This document shows positions 1-7,762 of a stretch of 64,000 nucleotides of DNA, piece by piece. The stretch lies in the NCBI GenBank assembly GCA_002813285.1, contig PHTZ01000001.1:3409501-3473500 (forward strand), in the 5' to 3' direction. The stretch's first letter is position 1. Every line of letters begins with the position of its first letter. Source of the DNA: Flavobacteriaceae bacterium MAR_2009_75 (lineage in GTDB: Bacteria > Bacteroidota > Bacteroidia > Flavobacteriales > Flavobacteriaceae). Under the pieces are notes generated by a model. It was given only the letters and a program-made list of their open reading frames with translations, ran no database searches and had not been told where the DNA came from. The translations under genes and the position numbers were made by a program.

Positions 1-1385
1 CTCGAAAATTCGATAGGTTTAAAGGCCGGGTAATGTTTCCGATACACTCTATGAGTGGTAGGGTGCTTGGTTTCGGGGGTAGAATATTGACCAACGAAAA
101 AAAGGCCGCAAAATATCAAAATTCACCTGAGAGTGATATTTACCATAAGAGCAAAGTACTTTATGGTATTTATTACGCAAAACAGGCCATTGCCAAAGAA
201 GATAATTGCTTTCTAGTCGAAGGGTATACCGATGTCATTCAATTGCATCAAAGAGGTATTGAAAATGTAGTTTCTTCTAGTGGTACAGCATTAACTTCTG
301 AACAGATTCGATTAATCAATCGTTTGACCAAGAACATCACCGTACTTTTCGATGGTGATGCAGCAGGATTAAGAGCTTCTCTTAGGGGTATCGATTTGAT
401 TTTGGAGCAGGGCATGAACGTTAAAGTCTGCACCTTTCCTGAAGGAGAAGACCCAGATAGTTTCGCAAAGAGCAATGAGCTTGAAGAGGTAAATCGCTAC
501 TTGGCAGACCATGCCAAGGACTTTATTCAGTTCAAGGCGAACCTTTTGGCCAAAGAAGCAGCGAACGACCCAATTAAAAGGGCAGAAACCGTTCGTGATA
601 TCGTCAATAGTATTGCGAAGATCCCTGACGGTATCAAACAAGAAATTTATATTCAGGAGTGCGCGGGAATCATGAATGTTTCTGAATCGGTACTGTTCAG
701 TACCTTGGCGCAGATCGGGAAAAAAAACCAGAACGAGGCATCGAAAAAACCAGCCCGGGAAGAAAAGGCATTCGATGTCGTTAAGAATGATGCTACAGTT
801 GAAAAGGTCGATGTTCAATACGAGCTTGAGCGTAAAATCATAGAGATTCTCTTATTGTACGGTAACAATACCGAAAATTTTGAAGATTTGGTACTTAAAG
901 AAAGTGAGGAAGGCGATTTGATTTTAGAGCCTGAATCGATAAAGGCCAAAGTATATGAGAAAATTTTTCTTGACTTGCAGGATGATGAAATAGAATTGGC
1001 AAACGAACATTTTAGGTCTATATATTACAAATTGATCGAGGCCTTGAACCAGACCGAAGATTTTAAGCTGAATTCATTCTTGTCCGGTCTTGATCAAACC
1101 ATGGTAGCTGAGGTTTCTTCTATTATGATGGAGGAAGAAAAATATACTTTGCACAATTGGGAGCGTAAAGATATTTACCCGAAAGGCAAAAAAATAGGTG
1201 TAGCACAACTGGCAAGTGAGACAATTTTGACCTTACGGTGTTTCTTGATTAAAAAACGAATGTTGGCTTTACAGAGTAACACAAAAGAAAGTGTCGAAGA
1301 TAATCGAGAGACTTTAGAAGAGATTATGAACTATCTTCATCTGAACAAACTATTGAATAAAAAACTGAATAGGGTATTATCTTAA
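1..1385 (+). CDS. dnaG: DNA primase DnaG, C-terminal part (5' end outside window)
   Basis: This primase makes the RNA primers for DNA replication. The frame is open from base 3 to the TAA at 1383-1385, so the zinc-binding domain and the start of the polymerase core lie to the left of the window. The Toprim region is clear: the EGYTDV motif lies near base 220 and the metal-binding FDGDAAG motif near base 350. After these comes a long, poorly conserved, helix-rich tail, which in DnaG proteins binds the DnaB helicase. A hairpin terminator follows directly. The first in-frame ATG in the window (base 33) is internal, because conserved DnaG sequence (RFKGRV) precedes it. Confidence 0.95.
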   Translation, partial: RKFDRFKGRVMFPIHSMSGRVLGFGGRILTNEKKAAKYQNSPESDIYHKSKVLYGIYYAKQAIAKEDNCFLVEGYTDVIQLHQRGIENVVSSSGTALTSEQIRLINRLTKNITVLFDGDAAGLRASLRGIDLILEQGMNVKVCTFPEGEDPDSFAKSNELEEVNRYLADHAKDFIQFKANLLAKEAANDPIKRAETVRDIVNSIAKIPDGIKQEIYIQECAGIMNVSESVLFSTLAQIGKKNQNEASKKPAREEKAFDVVKNDATVEKVDVQYELERKIIEILLLYGNNTENFEDLVLKESEEGDLILEPESIKAKVYEKIFLDLQDDEIELANEHFRSIYYKLIEALNQTEDFKLNSFLSGLDQTMVAEVSSIMMEEEKYTLHNWERKDIYPKGKKIGVAQLASETILTLRCFLIKKRMLALQSNTKESVEDNRETLEEIMNYLHLNKLLNKKLNRVLS

Positions 1386-1389
1386 AACA

Positions 1390-1420
1390 AAAAACCCGAA
1401 CAAGTGTTCGGGTTTTTTAG
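1390..1420. terminator. Bidirectional rho-independent terminator between dnaG and the response regulator
   Basis: A perfect 11-bp stem (AAAACCCGAAC with GTTCGGGTTTT) encloses a 4-base loop. It is flanked by A and T runs, so it can end transcription from both sides. It sits between two converging genes. Confidence 0.9.
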
Positions 1421-1436
1421 TATGCTAGTTTTTTGC

Positions 1437-2066
1437 TTAGTAAAGCTCTAAAGCTTTAGCTTGTTGCAAAAGGTCGACCATATTGTCAACGTTTAATTTT
1501 TTCATTAAACGTGCTTTGTAGGTGCTCACCGTTTTTTCATTAAGGTTCAAACCAATGGCAACATCTTTGTTACGCTTACCGCTTGCCAAAAGTTTCAAAA
1601 CCTCTACCTCACGGGTAGATAGTTTTCTGAAGAATCTTCTTGGTTTTTGAGTGCCTTCGTCGAAAGCCAATCTTTGGGCAAGTTCATTGGTAATGAACAT
1701 GTTTCCTTCACTTACTTTTCTTACAGCCGAAATAATGTAGTCAATGTCAGAAGCTTTTGAAAGGTAACCGAAAGCGCCAGCTCTAATGGTGCTTAAGGCA
1801 TAAACATCTTCTGATTGCCCACTGTACATGAGTACTTTTACATCTGGATTTTCTTTCTTCAACTTTCTTAGAGTGGCGATTCCATTAATTTCAGGAATAT
1901 CCATTTCTAACATAATTACATCGGGAGTAACTTTTTCAAGTTTTTCGAAAAGTTCCGAAGTTGTTGAAGCCGTGTCTACTACTTCAAACCCTGATGCCTC
2001 TTCCAGAACATTGGTAACACCCATTCTAACAATGGGGTGATTGTCCGCAATTAATACTTTAATCAT
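1437..2066 (-). CDS. NarL/FixJ-type response regulator with Glu at the phospho-acceptor position
   Basis: Predicted two-domain transcription regulator of 209 residues. The receiver domain (about 1-120) keeps the acidic pocket residue D8, the Ser of VLMYSG and the Lys of YLSKAS. The residue that aligns with the phosphorylated Asp is Glu54 (LEMDIPEING where LDIxMPxxxG is usual). The LuxR-type helix-turn-helix is near residues 145-205 (LSTREVEVLKLLASGKRNKDVA). I chose the ATG at 2066 because the receiver fold begins MIKVLIADNHP there; an upstream ATG at 2126 would add 20 residues unlike the family. No sensor kinase gene is adjacent. Glu at this site often mimics the phosphorylated state, so the protein may be always active; that is inference. 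Confidence 0.88.
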   Translation of the reverse strand: MIKVLIADNHPIVRMGVTNVLEEASGFEVVDTASTTSELFEKLEKVTPDVIMLEMDIPEINGIATLRKLKKENPDVKVLMYSGQSEDVYALSTIRAGAFGYLSKASDIDYIISAVRKVSEGNMFITNELAQRLAFDEGTQKPRRFFRKLSTREVEVLKLLASGKRNKDVAIGLNLNEKTVSTYKARLMKKLNVDNMVDLLQQAKALELY

Positions 2067-2238
2067 TTTGATAGTTTTTATTCTAGATAATAAACTTTCG
2101 GTTCGGGCGTGAATAAATACTGACACGCAATGTAAGGTTTAATAATCTAATTACTTGGGCAAATGTCATATTTTTTTCACAAAAACGGCCGTTTTCCTGA
2201 ATATATTCGTTTAGTTTACACCTATTTAGGTCAAATTG

Positions 2239-3027
2239 CTATTTTAACTTATCAGGTATTTCACATACAGGTATAGGAAGCATTTTATGCCTATTGGCCG
2301 TATTAAAACGTATAAAGATACGAAATACTTCTTTTTCTCGGCCAGAAAAATCGCTTTCACTTTTTCCTTTGTCCTTCATGGCCATGGCCCACTCCAATTC
2401 AGGGTAAGATGCACCTATTTGGTCTTCATCCGTTCTATCATCTCCCCATAATCCATCGGTAGGTGCCGCTTTTATGATTTCTTTATTTACGCCTAAGTGC
2501 TTGGCAATTTCATAGACTTCGGTTTTTAGCAAATCGGCTATTGGGCTCAGATCAACACCTCCGTCACCATATTTGGTGTAAAAACCTACACCGAAATCTT
2601 CGACTTTATTTCCGGTTCCTGCAACAAGGTAGCCTTGTAAGGCGGCAAAGTAGTAAAGGGTGGTCATACGTAGGCGTGCCCTGGTGTTCGCTAAAGACAT
2701 AAAACGCTCCTCTTCATTTTCAACGGTAGGCAATGATGCAACTAGGCTATCGAATACAGGAGTTAGGTTTACAGACTGCCGTTTCACATTTTCGAAATTG
2801 GCAATTAGCCAGTCGATATGTCTTGATGCGCGGCCAACCTGATTCTCGGCCTGATGTATAGGCATTTCTAAACACAACAGGTCTAAGCCAGTTCTTGCAC
2901 ATAAAGTAGAGGTGACCGCGGAATCTATCCCCCCTGATATTCCGATTACAAATCCTTTAATATTGGCATTGGTCGCATAATCTTTTAACCAATCGATGAT
3001 ATGGTCGGTTACCTTTTCTGTCTGCAT
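2239..3027 (-). CDS. nadE: NH3-dependent NAD(+) synthetase
   Basis: Catalyses the last step of NAD synthesis: it adenylates deamido-NAD and amidates it with ammonia. The 262-residue protein has the ATP-pyrophosphatase loop SGGIDSA near residue 30. It lacks the N-terminal nitrilase-type glutaminase domain of the larger glutamine-dependent enzymes, so free ammonia (or ammonia from a separate glutaminase) is the likely nitrogen donor. It is divergent from gldB, with about 70 bp between the chosen starts. Placement of nadE beside gldB-gldC is common in Flavobacteriia. Confidence 0.95.
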   Translation of the reverse strand: MQTEKVTDHIIDWLKDYATNANIKGFVIGISGGIDSAVTSTLCARTGLDLLCLEMPIHQAENQVGRASRHIDWLIANFENVKRQSVNLTPVFDSLVASLPTVENEEERFMSLANTRARLRMTTLYYFAALQGYLVAGTGNKVEDFGVGFYTKYGDGGVDLSPIADLLKTEVYEIAKHLGVNKEIIKAAPTDGLWGDDRTDEDQIGASYPELEWAMAMKDKGKSESDFSGREKEVFRIFIRFNTANRHKMLPIPVCEIPDKLK

Positions 3028-3096
3028 AAGATGTTCTTTAGTGAAGATCGATTAACTTTACCCGTTAAAATTAATGTGTACCGACTAAATATTAAA

Positions 3097-4080
3097 ATGT
3101 ATCAGAGAATACTTTCATTACCAAGGTCTATTTTTGCGATATTACTGATTATCACGTTGGTTTATGGTTGTAATGAGACCGATAAGGTAGAAGAGGAAAT
3201 TCAAAAGATAGATGTCGATTTGAGGGTTTTGCGGTTTGACCGTGAATTTGCCGAGGCATCTCCTTTAGATATTCCCGTACTTAAAGAATCATACCCCTAT
3301 CTATTTCCTGCGCAGTACACCGATAGTGTGTGGGTGGCAAAATTGCAAGATACGTTGCAGGTCGAACTTTTAGAAGAGGTTCATGGTGTATTTGCCAATT
3401 TCGATGATGTACAAAATAATCTTGAAGATTTGTTCAGGCATGTGAAATACTATTTTCCAGAGTATCAAGTACCGGAAGTCATCACCTTGACTTCTGATGT
3501 TCAATATGAAAACCGCATTATTTTGACCGATAGTTTGCTATTGCTCGGTCTAGATAATTACTTGGGAGCTGAACATAAGTTTTATAGAGATATTCAGCAG
3601 TACATCAAAGCAGGGTTCGATAAAAAATATCTGGTCAGTGATGTGGCGAGCGCTTTTGTCAAACAAGTGGTGCCAAGAGCAGAGAACCGGTCTTTTTTAG
3701 CTCGTATTATTTATTATGGGAAAGAGCTTTATGTAAAGGACAAACTTATGCCCGATGCGGCAGACCATCTGAAAATTAATTATTCGGAAGATGAACTTGA
3801 ATGGGCCAAAGCCAATGAAGAACCTATTTGGCGTAACTTTATTGAACAAGAATATTTGTACAGTACCGATATGAAGCTATCGCGTCGGTTCTTGGAACCC
3901 GCACCATTTTCGAAATTCGGTCTTGAACTCGATAATGAATCACCCGGTCGCATAGGTCGTTTTATTGGTTGGGAAGTGGTTCGGGCATTTAAGAACAAAA
4001 ATGATGTATCGATGCAGCAAATGTTGAGTTTGTCCTCGGAAGAAATATTTAAGAAATCGAATTATAAACCTGCAAGATAA
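3097..4080 (+). CDS. gldB: Gliding motility lipoprotein GldB
   Basis: GldB is one of the lipoproteins needed for gliding in Flavobacteriia. In the model species it is tied to GldC and to the gliding/type IX secretion machinery, though its biochemical role is not settled. The ATG at 3097 gives a short basic N-terminus, a hydrophobic stretch and a lipobox (LVYGC) ending at Cys24. The ORF could extend upstream to 3001, but that would add 32 residues and bury the signal peptide. The mature protein of about 300 residues is rich in acidic and aromatic residues, as in other GldB proteins. gldC follows after one base, so the two are almost certainly co-transcribed. Confidence 0.92.
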   Translation: MYQRILSLPRSIFAILLIITLVYGCNETDKVEEEIQKIDVDLRVLRFDREFAEASPLDIPVLKESYPYLFPAQYTDSVWVAKLQDTLQVELLEEVHGVFANFDDVQNNLEDLFRHVKYYFPEYQVPEVITLTSDVQYENRIILTDSLLLLGLDNYLGAEHKFYRDIQQYIKAGFDKKYLVSDVASAFVKQVVPRAENRSFLARIIYYGKELYVKDKLMPDAADHLKINYSEDELEWAKANEEPIWRNFIEQEYLYSTDMKLSRRFLEPAPFSKFGLELDNESPGRIGRFIGWEVVRAFKNKNDVSMQQMLSLSSEEIFKKSNYKPAR

Positions 4081-4081
4081 A

Positions 4082-4417
4082 ATGTCAAAACTACATACAT
4101 CGGAAATTACCCTAAAGGTGGGACTAGATGAAAACCGCGTACCCGAAACACTAAATTGGTCTGCACAAGATGGGGGAGTGGATAATGAAGAGGCCAAGGC
4201 CATGTTGCTTTCCGTTTGGGATAGCAAAAACCAAGAATCATTAAAAATTGATTTATGGACGAAAGATATGCCCGTTGATGAAATGAAGACCTTCTTTCAC
4301 CAGACCTTAGTTTCTTTGTCAGATACCTTTATGAAAGCAACCCAAGATGAAAAGATGACCGCAACCATGAAAGACTTCTGTGACTATTTCGCCGAGAAAT
4401 TGGAGTTGAATAAATAA
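4082..4417 (+). CDS. gldC: Gliding motility protein GldC
   Basis: Small soluble protein of 111 residues encoded directly after gldB. The family is known from Flavobacterium gliding mutants; GldC has no signal peptide and is thought to act with or stabilise GldB. Features seen here that fit the family are the opening KLHTSEITLKVGLDENRVPE, the phrase LNWSAQDGG, and the acidic, helix-rich second half ending near FCDYFAEKLEL. A strong hairpin terminator lies 25 bp downstream, so gldBC looks like a complete two-gene unit. Confidence 0.93.
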   Translation: MSKLHTSEITLKVGLDENRVPETLNWSAQDGGVDNEEAKAMLLSVWDSKNQESLKIDLWTKDMPVDEMKTFFHQTLVSLSDTFMKATQDEKMTATMKDFCDYFAEKLELNK

Positions 4418-4442
4418 AAATTGTGGTATCGCTAAATAAAGG

Positions 4443-4472
4443 AAACGACCGGTATTACCGGTCGTTTTTTAT
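4443..4472. terminator. Bidirectional hairpin terminator after gldC
   Basis: An inverted repeat of 12 bases (AAACGACCGGTA with TACCGGTCGTTT) has almost no loop and is followed by a T run. It lies between the converging gldC and the cytochrome c gene, so it probably serves both. Confidence 0.9.
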
Positions 4473-4484
4473 TGCAAATAATTT

Positions 4485-5063
4485 TTAAGAGGAGGGTGGT
4501 CGGTATGCGGGAACCAAATTGTCTTTGGGCGAGATTGTCTTTAAATAAGCAAAAATCGCTTTAATATCTTCATCGGTTAGATAGGCATAATGTTTAGGCA
4601 TAGGTGGCATTATGGGACGTGAGTTTTCTTGTCCCTTATATTTCATATCTCTCAATGCTTTGGTAAATTGATCCAAGGTCCAATTACCAATTCCAGTCTC
4701 ATGTGGGGTTAAATTAGCGGCATAACTGGTTCCCCAAGGGCCTACGGCGGCCGTTAAATCACCTGCAAAAAGAACCCATGGGCCAATTGCGACATTTTCC
4801 GGTACCGGCGGTAATGGCTGAGAGGCATCAAAACCCATCATGAATTTTTCCATATCATGTACCGGACCTTGTTCGGTCATCTTTTTGGGAGTATGGCAAT
4901 CTGTGCAGCCGAGAACATCGACCATGTATTTACCATGATCAATTTGGTTTTGTAGTTTATCCGCTTCATTGACTGCGGCAATGGGTGTTTCTTTGGGTTG
5001 GTCTTTGCAGGAAATGATTAACAATCCTGCAGAAAGAATAAGTGTTGGAATTAAACTTCTCAT
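4485..5063 (-). CDS. Mono-haem c-type cytochrome lipoprotein
   Basis: Probable small electron carrier attached to a membrane by a lipid. From the ATG at 5063 the 192-residue protein begins with a signal peptide ending in a lipobox (LIIS-Cys19). It then has one haem-binding CxxCH motif (CTDCH, residues 53-57). Near the C-terminus RPIMPPMPKHY provides a Met that could be the sixth haem ligand, followed by the usual final helix (DEDIKAIFAYLKTI). An ORF start 16 codons upstream would spoil the signal peptide. No oxidase or dehydrogenase partner is adjacent, so the redox partner is unknown. Confidence 0.85.
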   Translation of the reverse strand: MRSLIPTLILSAGLLIISCKDQPKETPIAAVNEADKLQNQIDHGKYMVDVLGCTDCHTPKKMTEQGPVHDMEKFMMGFDASQPLPPVPENVAIGPWVLFAGDLTAAVGPWGTSYAANLTPHETGIGNWTLDQFTKALRDMKYKGQENSRPIMPPMPKHYAYLTDEDIKAIFAYLKTISPKDNLVPAYRPPSS

Positions 5064-5225
5064 AATTGGTAGTATTTCAAGTGTTATGATAAGGTAAGGT
5101 GCTTTGCGCATCTTTTCTTTAACAATTGTATCGATGGAGTCAAACCTTGTATATGAGGGAAGAAATTAGGTTAGACCGGAAAAAGGGGGAAGAAAAAAAT
5201 AGTATGCCTCTTACTCAAAAATAAC

Positions 5226-5675
5226 TTAAGACTGTTGAGGTGCTTTGGCAATGTCCATATCAAATTGATGTGCGGTACCCAGTACTTGTTGTATGATTTC
5301 TGGATGCACCGATTTTTCGAAAGCGTTCGCTTCGTTCTTATCTACTCCAAATTCTTTAAAGAATTTAAAAAAGCCCTTAGGACTGTGAATGCTCACAAAC
5401 TTGCATGGAACATCTCCTTTGTTGACGAAAGTATGAAGCGTTCCGGGGGGAACATCCAAAGATTCACCGGCTTTTAGAGTTTCGTGCTTTCCATTGATAA
5501 TGAATTCCATTTCACCTTCGACAATAAGAAAAGCTTCTTTATACTCTTGATGCACATGGGGCGGAGGCCCTTGAACTCCAGCCGGTGTTTTAATGATGGT
5601 TAAGTCGTAATCACCGGTGGTGGGGTGCTGGGTCACTTCATGCCCTAGAACCCAAAATGTTTGTAAATTTTTCAT
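5226..5675 (-). CDS. Cupin-domain protein, divergent from and probably controlled by the TetR regulator
   Basis: Single-domain cupin of about 149 residues. The first cupin motif carries the metal-type ligands (HVHQEYKEAF, with the E after a gap); the second motif is PPGTLHTFVN. A metal-dependent small-molecule enzyme or binding protein is likely, but the substrate cannot be told. An alternative ATG at 5696 would add seven residues encoded almost wholly by a palindromic operator, so the start at 5675 (MKNLQTFW) is preferred. The gene is divergent from tetR, with two copies of the same 16-bp palindrome between them. Confidence 0.8.
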   Translation of the reverse strand: MKNLQTFWVLGHEVTQHPTTGDYDLTIIKTPAGVQGPPPHVHQEYKEAFLIVEGEMEFIINGKHETLKAGESLDVPPGTLHTFVNKGDVPCKFVSIHSPKGFFKFFKEFGVDKNEANAFEKSVHPEIIQQVLGTAHQFDMDIAKAPQQS

Positions 5676-5679
5676 TTCG

Positions 5680-5695
5680 TGAGATTTTTGTCTCA
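5680..5695. promoter_or_regulatory. Operator-like palindrome, copy 1 (cupin side)
   Basis: TGAGATTTTTGTCTCA. It is an imperfect dyad that shares 13 of 16 positions with the copy at 5733-5748. It sits just before the cupin start codon, where a bound TetR-family repressor would block transcription or its early elongation. Confidence 0.65.
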
Positions 5696-5732
5696 CAATA
5701 ATAAAAACATATTTTTAGAATTCAAAATTTTA

Positions 5733-5748
5733 TAAGACATTTGTCTCA
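5733..5748. promoter_or_regulatory. Operator-like palindrome, copy 2 (tetR side)
   Basis: TAAGACATTTGTCTCA ends on the first base of the tetR start codon. The centre-to-centre distance from copy 1 is 53 bp, about five helical turns. This fits autorepression plus control of the divergent cupin gene. Confidence 0.65.
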
Positions 5749-6335
5749 TGAGTAATGCACATTTAAGTTCAGGAAGAAAAGCTCAAAAGCAACAAACCCG
5801 TCAAAACATACTGAAAGCTGCCAATTATTTGGTCAAGAACAATCAGGCGTTGAACATGGACGATATCGCCGAACAAGCAGGTATTTCGAGGGCCACTATT
5901 TACAGGTACTACTCCAATGTCGAAGAAATTGCCACAGAATTAATATTACAGTTAAATGTACCCGATCCCGATAAATTATATTTTGATTTTAAGGATGTAA
6001 ATCTTTCAGAAGCTATGAAGGGAATTCAGAATGCTTATTTAGATTTCATATTCAATAATGAAAACCCCTCCAAAAAGTTTTTAGGAGCTCTTCTTTCCTC
6101 TACCGATGAAAAGCTGGAAAGAGGCCAAAATCGAATTACCGCCATTAGAAATTTTCTCGAATCGAAAAATTTGAATGCCAGTAAGGATGAAAAGGAAAAA
6201 TTAAGTGCCATAGCGGTACTTCTTATGGGTATTGAGGCTATTTTGGTGACCAAAGATATTTGTGGCCTTACAAATGAAGAATCACGAGCAACCCTTAATT
6301 GGGCAATGGAGCGAATTTTAAAGGGGTATGAGTAA
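5748..6335 (+). CDS. TetR/AcrR-family transcription regulator
   Basis: Repressor of the TetR type, 195 residues. The N-terminal helix-turn-helix is clear (MDDIAEQAGISRATIYRYYSN, about residues 40-60). The rest is the variable ligand-binding and dimer domain, so the inducer is unknown. It is transcribed away from the cupin gene, and palindromic 16-bp sites lie at both promoters. A third close match to the same site stands at 13322-13337, upstream of an alpha/beta hydrolase gene, so the regulon may be wider than this pair. Confidence 0.9.
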   Translation: MSNAHLSSGRKAQKQQTRQNILKAANYLVKNNQALNMDDIAEQAGISRATIYRYYSNVEEIATELILQLNVPDPDKLYFDFKDVNLSEAMKGIQNAYLDFIFNNENPSKKFLGALLSSTDEKLERGQNRITAIRNFLESKNLNASKDEKEKLSAIAVLLMGIEAILVTKDICGLTNEESRATLNWAMERILKGYE

Positions 6336-6411
6336 GGTGATTTTACCTCTATCACAGGTATTCGTTTTAAGATAATCTATAAATAGTATACCACTTTCTT
6401 AGCCGATACTA

Positions 6412-6824
6412 CTAAAACTTCAAATAGGTATCAAAAAACGGCAGCATATCATTCAAGGCCCGCCCATCATCGGTCCACAATTTATTCCCATGTGTACCAA
6501 TGTACTCTTCTGCTAAATGTTCAATCCCTAAATTTTCCCCGTAGCAATTGCTTTATCCAATAATTCATCAAATTTATCTACTGCAATTGCCAGACTATCA
6601 TTCCATGTAAACCCATGTAGATAATAGATTACTGGGTATTTTTTTTCGCTTTTATCGTATCCCGGAGGAAGATAAACCGTCACTCTTCGGGTTGGGTTTT
6701 CCCCACCGGGGTTTTCCAAGTTGGCAGAATACAGATGATCGACAATGACGTTTCCTTTTGTTTCCTGCCCTTGTCCTAAGTTAATGATTGCGGAAAAGAG
6801 TGCCGTTAGTAGTAATTTTTTCAT
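6412..6824 (-). pseudogene. Esterase D-like alpha/beta hydrolase with a large internal deletion
   Basis: The 5' part encodes a signal peptide and the first 98 residues of a putative-esterase (PF00756-type) protein, including RRVTVYLPPGY and VIYYLHG. The frame then stops with TAG at 6528-6530. Directly downstream, in another frame, lies a normal C-terminus of the same family: EEYIGTHGNKLW, then MLPFFDTYLKF and a TAG at 6412-6414. The middle of the gene, with the nucleophile elbow GxSxG and the acid residue, is missing. Family members are usually over 300 residues; only about 136 codons remain. This is a deletion that also shifted the frame, so no active enzyme is expected. Confidence 0.75.
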
Positions 6825-6913
6825 TTTAGTAGAATTAATGGATAATTGTATGACGAGGGAAGTTATCTTTTTGATTTACAGTATATTACTTTAAAATATT
6901 AATTTCATTCGGT

Positions 6914-7711
6914 TCAAAAAGTATAGGTCATTCCAATATTCCATGAAAAACCAGGTTTTGGTGAAATAGAGGTGATCATAGGTTGATTCACTTGTGTCGA
7001 TAAAAACAATGGAAGCTTTTTATGGCCGATGCCAGCGACACCGGAAACAAAAAAACTATCCTCATCGCCATCCAAATTCAAGTAGAAAACTTGCGGGAAA
7101 AAGCTGCAATACAATTTTTCTGATAGACGTAGTTTGGTAATGTTCCCGACCAATGATATAAAGTGCATCTGTTTCAACGAACCTTTATCAAAGCCGCGGC
7201 CTACGAAAACGGCCGATCCTAGACTGAATTTTTCTGAAAGCTTATATGTTGGTACAAACTCAAAGACCACATAGCGCTCCGCCTTCGCGATGGTCTTTGT
7301 TAGACTATTCTCAATGACTTCTGTATAACGATGCGAAATGCTCCAATTTGCCGACACCACTACACCAAAGTTCTTTTTGGCTAAGATTCGATACCGAAAA
7401 CAACTATTCATAAACCATGGGTTGCCCTCAGTAGAATAGGCAACCTCGGGATCGAAACTGAACCTGTTCTTCCTCAGTGAAAAGAAACCCATGATTGCGG
7501 GTTTCCCTAATGAAAAGGCTGGTACCCGTGAAATACCGTTGGAGTTGAGACCGATGGTACCCGAAAATTGGAAACCGTTAGTTGAGATTTCTCCTGTCTC
7601 TTGTGCCGTCAAGACTAAATAGCAGAAAAATAAATAAAAGCATAGAGACAATTTTCGTCTAGATTCCCCTGCTATATTTAAATGTCCAGTTACACTTTTC
7701 AAATTTTTCAT
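6914..7711 (-). CDS. Secreted protein, probable outer-membrane beta-barrel, unknown function
   Basis: I do not recognise a named family. The 265-residue protein has a basic N-terminus, then a hydrophobic stretch ending at LTAQ (about residue 37), a typical signal peptide of this phylum. The rest alternates hydrophobic and polar residues with many aromatic ones, and ends in F (WNIGMTYTF), as outer-membrane barrels do. It lies 51 bp downstream of the large TonB-linked receptor gene on the same strand, so it may be co-expressed with it. Confidence 0.6.
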   Translation of the reverse strand: MKNLKSVTGHLNIAGESRRKLSLCFYLFFCYLVLTAQETGEISTNGFQFSGTIGLNSNGISRVPAFSLGKPAIMGFFSLRKNRFSFDPEVAYSTEGNPWFMNSCFRYRILAKKNFGVVVSANWSISHRYTEVIENSLTKTIAKAERYVVFEFVPTYKLSEKFSLGSAVFVGRGFDKGSLKQMHFISLVGNITKLRLSEKLYCSFFPQVFYLNLDGDEDSFFVSGVAGIGHKKLPLFLSTQVNQPMITSISPKPGFSWNIGMTYTF

Positions 7712-7762
7712 TTGGTTCCGATTTCATTTTTTGCCACCTATTTTCATACAAAAAGAATGATT

